Virus record (IMG/VR): IMGVR_UViG_3300046167_000825
Location: 186,001 to 250,000 of that record
Direction: 5' to 3' (one strand)
DNA length: 64,000 bases
From: a virus
The notes below the pieces were generated by a model, which was not told where the DNA came from, searched no databases, and was given only the letters and a program-made list of their open reading frames with translations. The position numbers and the translations under genes were made by a program. How positions within the stretch are numbered: position 1 is the first letter of the stretch; each line of letters opens with the position of its first letter. Positions 41,082 through 48,898 of this stretch are shown one piece after another.

Positions 41082-41203
41082 TTATTACACGAGGCAAGGT
41101 TCGGAAGCCAATGCGTATTCTCATCGCTTGTGAATACGCTAGAAGTGAAACCTTTGACGGCATCGCCCAAGCGATGGCAGACCAATGGGGTTGGATTCCG
41201 TGA
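41078..41203 (+). CDS. 41-residue frame, possible remnant
   Basis: Starts in ATGA overlap with the previous gene and ends at a TGA overlapping a GTG of the next. Residues 12-20 (MRILIACEY) match the opening of a common phage methyltransferase-associated family that I recall (M-RVLVACEYSG), but the frame ends after 41 residues. It may be a remnant or a real short gene used for coupling. Confidence 0.4.
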   Translation: MIITRGKVRKPMRILIACEYARSETFDGIAQAMADQWGWIP

Positions 41204-42148
41204 TTACTGTTTCCGTCAATAGAAAGGTTGAGCCGATACGGAATGTTCTCTCTTTGTTTGATGGGATTTCATGTGGGCAACTCGCACTCCAAAGAGCCAA
41301 AGTTCCCTATGAGAACTACTACGCTTCTGAGATAGAAGATGCCTCCATCAAGGTCACCCAAGAGAACTTCCCTAAGACAAGACAACTCGGTGATGTGACC
41401 AAGATAACGGATTTCCCAAAGGTGGATTTACTCATCGCTGGGTCACCGTGTCAAGGCTTTTCAAAATCTGGGAGCAAACTGAACTTCGATGACTCTCGAT
41501 CAGTTCTGTTTTTTGAGTTCTTACGGGTTCTGAAACTCACGAAACCGAAGTATTTCTTGCTTGAAAATGTCATTATGGATCAATGGGCTACCAATGTGAT
41601 TTCATATTTTTTGCGAACCAGCCCCTACGAACTGAACTCCTCTTTGGTTTCAGCCCAGAACCGTCCTCGATACTACTGGACAAATCTCCCACGCCCCTCC
41701 ATAACCGAAAAGAGTTTGTGCCTAGATGACATCGCTGGTCAAAGTTCCAAGAATCTCCTCTCGGATTCTTCTCTGGACTTCATTCCGTGTCCGTCTTCCA
41801 ACACAGATACGGGGTTGATTTTTGTAGGGGGGTTCAAGACACGGAATCAGACCATGTGGATAGAGAATGGCAAACTGTTATCACGGAACTTTCGACAAGG
41901 CTATCGTGTGTATTCGAGTAAAGGTAAGTCTAGCACTCTCACAGCCAGTGGTGGGGGTCTAGGGGGGTGCAGTGGCTTTGTACCAGTTCGGAGATGCGAT
42001 ACGCCCTTTGACACGATTGGAATGTGAAAGATTGCAGACCGTTCCCGACAACTACACCAAATCTATTTCTGAGGGTCAAGCCAAGAAAGCATTGGGGAAT
42101 GGCTTCACGGTAGATATGATTGCTGAGATTTTTAAGGGGTTGGTTTGA
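41185..42148 (+). pseudogene. Second DNA (cytosine-5) methyltransferase, frameshifted
   Basis: Motifs I (FDGISCGQLAL), II (YYASEIED), IV (GSPCQGFS), VI (LLENVIM) and VIII (QNRPRYYW) are intact, but the frame stops at 42027. Motifs IX and X (RLECERLQTVPDNY, GNGFTVDMIAEI) continue in the +1 frame to 42148. The frames join cleanly at a run of six G at 41962-41967; with five G the reading is continuous (GGAVALYQFGDAIRPLT). So this is a one-base insertion, a sequencing error or a slippage switch. Start could be ATG 41185 or GTG 41200. Paralogue of the gene at 39226. Confidence 0.85.
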
Positions 42149-42165
42149 CCCCCACTTTCCGTATA
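42137..42165 (+). promoter_or_regulatory. N17-class promoter
   Basis: GGGTTG, 17 bases, CGTATA; the upstream box overlaps the end of the methyltransferase. Drives sbcD at 42182. Confidence 0.72.
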
Positions 42166-42181
42166 CGCATTGGAGGAAGAT

Positions 42182-43138
42182 ATGATTAAACTACTATGGC
42201 GAACTGATATACACATGAGTGACAAGACCCCCGTATCTCGAACAGATGATTGGAGGGCGACACTCACAAAAAAATTGAAGAAGGTGGGGGAACTAGCAAA
42301 GGACTTCGATGCCGTTCTCGATGGAGGTGATTTCTTTGATATCAAGTCCCCTACAAGGAACTCCCACTCTTTGGTGAGGGAGATGATTGATATTCATAAT
42401 GACTATCCCGTTCCCGTGTATGCCAATGTGGGCAACCACGATTGTGTCTATGGGGATTACACCTTTCTACACCAACAACCTCTTGGGGTTCTTTTTTCAA
42501 GTGGGTGCTTCAAGAGATTGTATGATGAACACGAGGTCATCTTCGAGAAGGATGGCTTGAAGGTTCGTGTGGTTGGTATCCCTTATCATGGTGTTCATTA
42601 TGATATGGAACGGTTCAAGAGTATCACCAAAGGGGATGAGGACTATCTTGTGTGTGTCGCCCATGTGCTTGCTTCTGAAAAGGGTGGCTCAATGTTTGAG
42701 GGGGAGGATATCGTCAAGTATTCTGACTTGGAGAACCTCGCCCCCGATGTGTGGTGCTTTGGACACTGGCACAAGGATCAAGGCATCACAGAGATTGCCC
42801 CAAACAAATGGGTTGTGAATATTGGTTCTATGACGAGAGGTTCGCTCACACAAGACAACATCGAACGGATACCTTATCTTGGTTCATTGTGTTTTGACGA
42901 GAATGGCATCCACTTGAAGAAAATCCCACTTGAAGTTCAGCCCTCAGAGGAAGTCTTTGACCTTGCGAAGAGAGAGAAAGAAGAAATCCGAGAGGACACA
43001 ATGACGACTTTCGTGGGTTCATTAAAGGAAAGCCTAGCCACTTGTAGCGAAACGGATTTGCGTGAGTCTGTGATGGCTTTGGAAATACCAAACTCCATCA
43101 AAGAGAGAGCCTTGTTGTATTTGGAGCAAGTGCAATAA
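42182..43138 (+). CDS. sbcD: SbcD/Mre11-like nuclease
   Basis: 318 residues. Metallophosphoesterase motifs in order: DIH (9-11), DGGDFFD, GNHD, an HV pair (VAHVLA) and GHWHKD, as in Mre11, SbcD and T4 gp47. Partner of the split SbcC encoded on both sides. GGAGG precedes the ATG at 42182. A C-terminal helical extension of about 60 residues should be the partner-binding region. Confidence 0.9.
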   Translation: MIKLLWRTDIHMSDKTPVSRTDDWRATLTKKLKKVGELAKDFDAVLDGGDFFDIKSPTRNSHSLVREMIDIHNDYPVPVYANVGNHDCVYGDYTFLHQQPLGVLFSSGCFKRLYDEHEVIFEKDGLKVRVVGIPYHGVHYDMERFKSITKGDEDYLVCVAHVLASEKGGSMFEGEDIVKYSDLENLAPDVWCFGHWHKDQGITEIAPNKWVVNIGSMTRGSLTQDNIERIPYLGSLCFDENGIHLKKIPLEVQPSEEVFDLAKREKEEIREDTMTTFVGSLKESLATCSETDLRESVMALEIPNSIKERALLYLEQVQ

Positions 43139-43208
43139 ACCCCACTCCCTAGATAAAACCTTAACTTTTTCTTTCATGGGTATTGTGTTGTAAAAACGGA
43201 GCAACACG

Positions 43209-44138
43209 ATGGGAAGAAAAGTTAAGGTTCTCTATTGGTCAACAATGGAGAGATATGAGAAATGCCCCCAGATGTTTTTGTGGGGTCGTGGTTGGGAAGG
43301 CATCGACTTGGGTTACGGTGTGGGTGAGCCTATCCCCCCACCTAAGCCGTCTTCTATGCACCATGCCGTGATGGGCATTGTGATTGCGAAGGCAATGGAG
43401 GATCTCTATAACGATGAGTTGTGGCGAGACCCCACCAATCTCAAAGAAAATCTTGAGAAGAGCATTAGGAAAGAGTTCAAGTTTCTGACACACACGAAAT
43501 ACATTGATTGGGAAAAAGCCCCTAGCGAAGAAGAAATGCTCACGGTTTGCTTGGAAGGTATTCGTGGGTTTCTTCCCACGATGAAACACCACAAACTGTT
43601 GGGGCAGTATTCACGGAGTGAAGTGAATATGATAGCCGAACTAGACGGTGGAGTGAAGGTGGGTGGTAGAGCAGACCTCGTGATTATCCGAAATCAAGAA
43701 GTAGGCATCTACGATGGGAAGAACTCTTTGAGCAAAGGTAAATACACCTCTCCAGACCAGTTGAGATGGTATGCTATGTTATATCGGGCAACCACTGGTG
43801 ACACTCCTCACAAACTGGGCTTCATCTATTATAGATATCCTTACGGTATGGACAATGAGGGTGAGATGGAACAAGGGGTTGATTTCGTGGAGTTCACCCC
43901 CCACCATTTAGATTCTTTAGAGGAGCGAGCCAAAGAAACAATGATGGGTATGCACTCAAAATCTTTTGACCCCACTCCAAAAGCAAAACATTGTCAGTTC
44001 TGTGATTATGAATCCATCTGTGATGCTCGTAAAGAGCAGAAGGCAGTAAACTCGGAGAAAAGAAAGAAGAACTTCGATAAGAAATTGGGCATTGAAGGGT
44101 CGACCGAAAAGTTTGTTCAATTTAAATTGCCGAAGTAG
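43209..44138 (+). CDS. PD-(D/E)XK nuclease with Fe-S cluster (Cas4/AddB type)
   Basis: 309 residues. Nuclease core GRADLV (Asp156) and YDGKNS (D169-x-K171), followed by a QLRWYAMLY helix (QxxxY motif). Four cysteines, C19 near the N-terminus and C262, C265, C271 near the C-terminus, match the iron-sulfur cluster layout of Cas4, AddB and RecB-family exonucleases. Likely a DNA exonuclease for recombination or host DNA breakdown. CGGAG upstream; no cas genes or CRISPR array nearby. Confidence 0.9.
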   Translation: MGRKVKVLYWSTMERYEKCPQMFLWGRGWEGIDLGYGVGEPIPPPKPSSMHHAVMGIVIAKAMEDLYNDELWRDPTNLKENLEKSIRKEFKFLTHTKYIDWEKAPSEEEMLTVCLEGIRGFLPTMKHHKLLGQYSRSEVNMIAELDGGVKVGGRADLVIIRNQEVGIYDGKNSLSKGKYTSPDQLRWYAMLYRATTGDTPHKLGFIYYRYPYGMDNEGEMEQGVDFVEFTPHHLDSLEERAKETMMGMHSKSFDPTPKAKHCQFCDYESICDARKEQKAVNSEKRKKNFDKKLGIEGSTEKFVQFKLPK

Positions 44139-44166
44139 GATCGTTCTTGGGAAGTCTTTTCGTATA
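44138..44166 (+). promoter_or_regulatory. N17-class promoter
   Basis: GGATCG, 17 bases, CGTATA; the upstream box overlaps the nuclease stop codon. Drives the coiled-coil, clamp and SbcC C-half genes. Confidence 0.75.
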
Positions 44167-44183
44167 GTAAAAAGGAGGTGTAT

Positions 44184-44435
44184 ATGACACTTGATGAAGC
44201 ATTGAAAAGAAAACAAAAACTTGAGAAAACACTCCAGCGATTGCAAGGTCGTTTGGATGTCGCTAAATCAGATAAGCAAAAACTTGATACGGAGATCCGA
44301 GATAAGGGTTATGACCCAGAAGACCTTGAAAATGTTATTGAGAGGTTATCTTCTCAGAAAACAAAATTACTAGAACAACTCGAAATCCATCTGCACGAAG
44401 CAGAAACTAACTTACTCACCTATATGGAGAAATAA
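44184..44435 (+). CDS. Small coiled-coil protein
   Basis: 83 residues, almost all two coiled-coil helices with a DKGYDPEDL turn between them. AAAGGAGG precedes the ATG. Next to the clamp and the SbcC C-half gene. It could associate with the split SbcC coil, but this is inference. Confidence 0.68.
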   Translation: MTLDEALKRKQKLEKTLQRLQGRLDVAKSDKQKLDTEIRDKGYDPEDLENVIERLSSQKTKLLEQLEIHLHEAETNLLTYMEK

Positions 44436-44437
44436 CT

Positions 44438-45583
44438 ATGAAAATGACTATTGCAAAAACAGACCTTGAAAAAGCCATCGGTATCACGGCTTATTCACTA
44501 GGCTCAGACGGCACAGCCGATTGGACGAAAAATTACTTCCTTCGTCAAACAGAGACTGGCATGGATGTTCACACCACCAACCATCGTTACTGCTCAAGTA
44601 CAAGTATAAACACTTGCACAGTCAATGGTGATATTGTGAATAGTTTCAATCTTCCAGCCTCCCGTTTCAAAGATATGTTCAACTACATGGAAAACAATGT
44701 GGTCACCTTGACTGTCAAAGACAGTATTGTGACTGTCCACAACAGTCGTGGGAATGTTCGTTTCCCGTGTAACAAGCAAGACTTCCCTTACTGGGATAAA
44801 TCGGTTTCGTCTGCAAAATCTATGTTGACCATCAAGGCAGAGGCATTGTACGAACTAATCAATCATCACAAAAAGTTTGTGGCAAAGCCAGATGCTAAAT
44901 CGGTTGTCTATCGCTATATCTCTTTTCAGAATGGTGGTGTCCTCAGTGGTGACGGTCTTAATATGTGTTTGACTGTTTCGGATGATTTGAATGATGCCGA
45001 CTTTTACTTGACCAAACTAGATGTCAATCCTTTGCTTGGCTTTTTGAAATCTTGTGACGGGGATATTGCTATCACCCATTGTGATAAAATGGTTTATTTC
45101 AAGTCGAACTCCGATGCCGTGTTCGGTATGGTGAAGCCCCCTAAACGAGTGTGTGCTGGTTTAACGGGTATTGATGTTGGGATGATGAAAAACAGCCTTA
45201 CAGATGTGTTAGCCGAGTGGTCTACCTCTAAAGCGAACTTGATTAACTCCTTTGGTATGCTTGGTTTCACTATGTCAGAGGACGACAAAGTGGTCAAGTT
45301 TGAGTTCAAGGACGGGTCACTGTTCTTTAATGGTCGTTCTATGGCTGGTGGTGTTGATACTCTTGAGGTAGGTTTGACAACCTTCAAAGATGACACAAAG
45401 GTGCTTGAAAATGCTTCCTACTTCAATCGAGAGGTCTTCACAAAGGTTCTGAAACTCATTGATGGGGATGATATCACTATCAAAACACTGAAGTCCTTGA
45501 ATAACTCACCCGTAGTAGATCACACTGTTTCGGGGTATTCCACCTATTCTTTGGTCGTTCCTATCCAATCTGCGAACTTTTAA
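44438..45583 (+). CDS. dnaN: DNA polymerase sliding clamp (beta-like)
   Basis: 381 residues, close to bacterial DnaN (366). Three repeated clamp-type domains can be followed: strands such as DSIVTVHNSRGNVRFPC (about 90-115), MVYFKSNSDAVFGMV (about 210) and a C-terminal YSTYSLVVPIQSANF resembling the DnaN end. The presence of delta, delta-prime and DnaX genes in the same phage supports the assignment. Motifs are weak by eye, so a distant homologue. The stop overlaps the start of the next gene (TAATG). Confidence 0.72.
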   Translation: MKMTIAKTDLEKAIGITAYSLGSDGTADWTKNYFLRQTETGMDVHTTNHRYCSSTSINTCTVNGDIVNSFNLPASRFKDMFNYMENNVVTLTVKDSIVTVHNSRGNVRFPCNKQDFPYWDKSVSSAKSMLTIKAEALYELINHHKKFVAKPDAKSVVYRYISFQNGGVLSGDGLNMCLTVSDDLNDADFYLTKLDVNPLLGFLKSCDGDIAITHCDKMVYFKSNSDAVFGMVKPPKRVCAGLTGIDVGMMKNSLTDVLAEWSTSKANLINSFGMLGFTMSEDDKVVKFEFKDGSLFFNGRSMAGGVDTLEVGLTTFKDDTKVLENASYFNREVFTKVLKLIDGDDITIKTLKSLNNSPVVDHTVSGYSTYSLVVPIQSANF

Positions 45584-46212
45584 TGTCTCAAGACCTCCGA
45601 AATAAATACCAAAAACTGGTAGGGAAACGAGATAGTCTACAAGATAGGCTATCTCAAATCCTTTCTCAAATCTCAAGTTTAGAGAACGAGATAGACACCC
45701 TAGATTATGTTTCTAGTGTGTTTCGCCAGTTATTGGATAGAGAGGTGGTCAGCAGTGTTCAAAGTGTTGAGAGGTTGCTCACAGAAGCCTTACAAGCCGT
45801 ATTCACAGACCAAGACTTAAAGGTTGAATCAGAGGTGGGTGAAAGTCGAGGGAAGGTTTCGGTTAATCTCACCACCGTGCAAGATCATGGTGGTGGGGTT
45901 ATTGTGGGGGGTGATACCACAGAAGGGTTTGGTGGTGCAGTTTGTACTGTTCAAAGTGCTATTCTCCGTATCTTTGTGACTCTCAACAGAGGTCTTCGTC
46001 CATTGTTATTGATGGATGAAAGTCTGCCCGCTTTCGATAACAACTATGTTCAGAATATGGGCAAGTTTTTATCTTTGTTATGTGAACGACTTGACCTAGA
46101 TATTTTATTGGTCACTCACAACCAATCTCTGGTGGACTCGGCAGACAGAGCCTATCGCATAGACAAGAAGAACGGTAAAGCCATTTTCACGGAGATAACT
46201 CATGCCAATTAG
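45583..46212 (+). CDS. SbcC/Rad50 C-terminal half
   Basis: 209 residues. Starts directly with the returning coiled coil (about 1-75) and continues into the ATPase C-lobe: signature-like GFGGAVCTVQSAILR, Walker B LLLMDES and the H-loop LLVTHNQS. No Walker A or zinc hook, which are in the separate N-half at 37899. The LSGGE signature is degenerate, as in the GGG-type phage and Bacillus relatives. Translationally coupled to the clamp gene. Confidence 0.8.
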   Translation: MSQDLRNKYQKLVGKRDSLQDRLSQILSQISSLENEIDTLDYVSSVFRQLLDREVVSSVQSVERLLTEALQAVFTDQDLKVESEVGESRGKVSVNLTTVQDHGGGVIVGGDTTEGFGGAVCTVQSAILRIFVTLNRGLRPLLLMDESLPAFDNNYVQNMGKFLSLLCERLDLDILLVTHNQSLVDSADRAYRIDKKNGKAIFTEITHAN

Positions 46213-46432
46213 ACGAAAACCCAAGAAGCAAGCCATGAGAAAAGTTGAGGTTGAAGTTGGGGGTAAGACCTACACTCTCAAGTTCTCCTCAGATATCGAT
46301 CAGATTCTCAGTGGTCTTGGTATAGCCTTGTTAAGTTTGAATGATCCAAAAGTGAACCTCATATTAAAGCAGTTCGGCTTACAGTTTTATGATGTTGAGG
46401 GTAACAAGATAGAGGCGAGCGATGAAAACTAA
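46202..46432 (+). CDS. Small hypothetical protein
   Basis: 76 residues, basic N-terminus then a small beta-alpha unit (VEVEVGGKTYTLKF). Overlaps both neighbours by about ten bases, so it is translated within a coupled chain. Function unknown. Confidence 0.65.
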   Translation: MPIRRKPKKQAMRKVEVEVGGKTYTLKFSSDIDQILSGLGIALLSLNDPKVNLILKQFGLQFYDVEGNKIEASDEN

Positions 46433-46814
46433 GGGACAATTAATTCAGAAGATAAAACAAGTTCGATTTCGTTATTTGAAAAAGTTCATAGATAAATGTC
46501 TAGCGAAATCTTCTAGCAACTGCGTTTACAATCGCCCCTCTTCTTTTGAAATGTCGGGTGTTCCTAGCGTGGGTCTGTGTGGACACAATATGGAAACACG
46601 GGACTGGGTTGCTATGCCGTGTGATAAACGAATCAACCCCTTGAAGGCAGATGATTGCCCCCATTTCGTGCCTTTGAATACGAAGGAAGAACTGAAAGAG
46701 GAGTTCAACTCTTCTATTGATGCTCTTCCCATTTCTACCATTGCTTCAAAGTTCCCCGATATGGCAGCCTTGCTTTGGGTTTTATCCGAAGATTTGGAGG
46801 ATGATAATGGCTGA
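46422..46814 (+). CDS. Hypothetical protein with Cys motifs
   Basis: 130 residues with four or five Cys in the middle (KCLAK, NCVYNR, LCGHN, PCDKRI, DCPHF), suggesting a bound zinc or iron-sulfur cluster. The C-terminus is acidic. It lies in the operon with the clamp, SbcC half and primase. No family known to me. Confidence 0.66.
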   Translation: MKTKGQLIQKIKQVRFRYLKKFIDKCLAKSSSNCVYNRPSSFEMSGVPSVGLCGHNMETRDWVAMPCDKRINPLKADDCPHFVPLNTKEELKEEFNSSIDALPISTIASKFPDMAALLWVLSEDLEDDNG

Positions 46815-47058
46815 TTTATTGAAGGTTTTGAAGTTTCAGAGTCTTAAAAAAAACCCTTTGCTTTTTGAGTTCAAGGTGAATGGAGAACTAGCCCCCTTTC
46901 TTGTCACGAACTCTAAGTCTATCTTGTGGGTCGATGCCCAAAATGATGTAGTTCGTGCTGGCGTTCGATTAAATACTCATGTGAAAGATTTCTTTATGGA
47001 GATTCTTGATGAGGTGGACAACTGTTGGTTCAGAAGCGGGTTGGGGGAATGTCCATGA
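46807..47058 (+). CDS. Small hypothetical protein
   Basis: 83 residues from the ATG at 46807, after TTGGAGGAT. Alternating strands and helices (LFEFKVNGELAPFLV). Overlaps the previous gene by eight bases. Function unknown. Confidence 0.62.
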   Translation: MADLLKVLKFQSLKKNPLLFEFKVNGELAPFLVTNSKSILWVDAQNDVVRAGVRLNTHVKDFFMEILDEVDNCWFRSGLGECP

Positions 47059-47077
47059 GTTTTCAAAAGAGGGTGTC

Positions 47078-47323
47078 ATGTCAGCCATCTCTTATGTTGA
47101 GGGTTACGATGTCGGTGATTTAGAGATTCTCGTTCACCCAAAATCTGCTGACAAACTAGATGTCAAATTGAAAGTTGTCAATACACATTGGCTTCCAGAG
47201 AACTGTGCTGTGGTTGTTCCTCAGAACAGAGATTTTATAGGTTTCATTGGGATGATAGGGAAGAACTTCGTGGGTGTCATTCACAATCCCTCAAGGGGTC
47301 TTTCGATTGCGAGGTCAATGTGA
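47078..47323 (+). CDS. Small hypothetical protein
   Basis: 81 residues, starting at 47078 after AGAGGGTG; a longer frame exists but overlaps the previous gene. Beta-rich. Its last codons ATGTGA contain the GTG start of the primase, indicating coupling. Function unknown. Confidence 0.6.
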   Translation: MSAISYVEGYDVGDLEILVHPKSADKLDVKLKVVNTHWLPENCAVVVPQNRDFIGFIGMIGKNFVGVIHNPSRGLSIARSM

Positions 47324-48033
47324 ATTGGCTTGAGGAATCCATCTCTTTCAATCTCCCTCCTCAAGGGGAAGATTATCTTTTATCTAGGGGTGTTTCTCGA
47401 ACCTTGATAAATGAACTTCGTTTTGGTTGGTGGGATCAAATTACAGAGCCGACAGACAAGTTGGTTCTAGGACGATACCAATCAATGCTGCGTAAGTTTG
47501 ATGGTCGTATAATCGTGCCTATCTTTTCCCCACAAGGTCGTATCGTTGGGGTGGAATCCCGTTGCCTAGAAGGGAAACACCCAAAATCTTTAAGGTTGCT
47601 CACGACCCAAGCCCAGTGGAATCCCTTGTTTGTGGGGCTATCCCCTTACGCTATGGAGCGAATCTGGAATGGGGCAAATGTTTGGATAGTGGAGGGCATC
47701 TTTGATGTCACAACACTCCAAAGGCTCTTGGGTAATGGCTCTGTGGTTCTAGGGACAATGCGAGCCTCCGTCACTAGAAAGCACCTAGACTTTTTGAAGA
47801 GAACCGTGAAGGGTTCGGTCTTTGTGGCATACGACAATGATAAGACGGGTCAAGACTCCATGAAGGGGTTCATTGATGATCAAGGTCGGAGTCGTAAAGG
47901 TGTTGTCGATAAGATATCGGGCTTGGGCTTGTCGTGTTCCCCCGTTTATTATCGTGGTGGGAAAGACCCCAATGAGATTTGGGAGAAGGGTGGCGACCAA
48001 GCCTTGAAAAAAGCCTTCTCTCTTTATGTGTGA
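47320..48033 (+). CDS. DnaG-type primase catalytic core, no zinc domain
   Basis: 237 residues. The N-terminal part (DYLLSRGVSRTLINELRFGWW) matches the DnaG RNA-polymerase basin, then GRIIVPIFSPQGRIVGVESR and Toprim motifs VEGIFDV (Glu125) and YDNDKTG (Asp172, Asp174). The N-terminal zinc-binding domain and the C-terminal helicase-binding domain of DnaG are absent. Makes RNA primers, or acts as a Toprim enzyme. The start is GTG 47320 overlapping the previous stop. Confidence 0.85.
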   Translation: MNWLEESISFNLPPQGEDYLLSRGVSRTLINELRFGWWDQITEPTDKLVLGRYQSMLRKFDGRIIVPIFSPQGRIVGVESRCLEGKHPKSLRLLTTQAQWNPLFVGLSPYAMERIWNGANVWIVEGIFDVTTLQRLLGNGSVVLGTMRASVTRKHLDFLKRTVKGSVFVAYDNDKTGQDSMKGFIDDQGRSRKGVVDKISGLGLSCSPVYYRGGKDPNEIWEKGGDQALKKAFSLYV

Positions 48034-48036
48034 GTG

Positions 48037-48065
48037 CGGTTGTGTCTTTCGATTAGATCCGTATA
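48037..48065 (+). promoter_or_regulatory. N17-class promoter
   Basis: CGGTTG, 17 bases, CGTATA, with the same GTG prefix as the sites at 9845 and 20067. About 34 bases before the ATG at 48099. Confidence 0.74.
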
Positions 48066-48098
48066 CCTAGCAACAATCACACCCTTCGGAGAATAACA

Positions 48099-48290
48099 AT
48101 GAACTACAAAGTAATCACACAAAATGTTTCGACAGACCGACCCTATGACAAGGGAGAGTTTGAGAAGAAAGTCCTAGAACACTTACGAGAGGGGTACACT
48201 CTTGTTGGTGGTGTCACTGTCACAGTTGTGGCATTTAGCACAAATCAACCCAAAACATTACAATACACACAAGCCGTTATCAAACAATAG
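48099..48290 (+). CDS. DUF1737-like small protein
   Basis: 63 residues. The pattern EGYTLVGGVTVTVV then YTQAVIK resembles the short DUF1737-type family (GW-x-PLGG, then QAM). These are small alpha/beta proteins of unknown function. GGAGAA precedes the ATG. Confidence 0.68.
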   Translation: MNYKVITQNVSTDRPYDKGEFEKKVLEHLREGYTLVGGVTVTVVAFSTNQPKTLQYTQAVIKQ

Positions 48291-48299
48291 GAGGATACA

Positions 48300-48788
48300 A
48301 TGGCAGATATCTACAAAGCAAACGAGGACATCGTACTGCGAGTGAAAAACATCATCAAGGACAACCACCCAGAGTTGTTCTTGATCCAAGATGAAATAGC
48401 AATTCTCATCCGAGAAAAGGCTGGTAAGCGTGGTGGTCGTATCACTTACGCAAAGACAATGAAAGCCCCCAAGATTCTTGAAATCTTAGGGGACACAGAC
48501 TACAAGTTTATCCTTGAGATCGCTGGTGATGAATGGCAAAACTTGTCATCCCCACAACAGACAGCATTATTGGATCATCATCTGTGTGCTATGCGAGCCG
48601 AAGAAGAAGAAGAAACGGGCGAAGTGAAATACTTTGTTGCTCCACCAGATATTGGGTACTACTATGACGAACTAGACCGTCATGGGAACTGGCGACCCGA
48701 ACTGGATGGGGAAGACCCAGATGAACTAGAGGGGATACCTTCTATTGATATGGCATCTATCGTCACGGGTGCTACCACAGAAGCCTAA
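48300..48788 (+). CDS. Phage metallopeptidase-like protein, altered active site
   Basis: 162 residues. Resembles the putative phage metallopeptidase family: ILREK-type helix, YKFILEIAGDEWQNLSSPQQTALLDH, then normally HELCH. Here the motif reads DHHLCAM, replacing Glu and the second His, so it is probably not catalytic by the usual zinc mechanism. The following segment (VKYFVAPPDIGYY, DRHGNWRPEL) matches the family. AGGAGG before the ATG; a terminator follows. Confidence 0.68.
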   Translation: MADIYKANEDIVLRVKNIIKDNHPELFLIQDEIAILIREKAGKRGGRITYAKTMKAPKILEILGDTDYKFILEIAGDEWQNLSSPQQTALLDHHLCAMRAEEEEETGEVKYFVAPPDIGYYYDELDRHGNWRPELDGEDPDELEGIPSIDMASIVTGATTEA

Positions 48789-48810
48789 TTTTCATATAGG
48801 GTTTCTTGGC

Positions 48811-48847
48811 AAGGCTTCGTCAGATTTTTGTCGAAGCCTTTTTTTTT
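48811..48847 (+). terminator. Rho-independent terminator
   Basis: A perfect nine-base stem (AAGGCTTCG/CGAAGCCTT), 12-base loop and nine T residues. Ends the metallopeptidase-like transcript. Confidence 0.92.
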
Positions 48848-48852
48848 GTTTG

Positions 48853-48881
48853 CAGTTGAAATCCTTTTCATTTTTCGTATA
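48853..48881 (+). promoter_or_regulatory. N17-class promoter
   Basis: CAGTTG, 17 bases, CGTATA, directly after the terminator and 17 bases before the dnaX ATG. Confidence 0.7.
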
Positions 48882-48898
48882 AGGGTTAGGAGGATATT

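Noticed and set aside
43209-44138. Cas4 as sign of a CRISPR system
   Set aside because: Only the nuclease family is shared; no other cas gene or array, and the neighbours are recombination genes.
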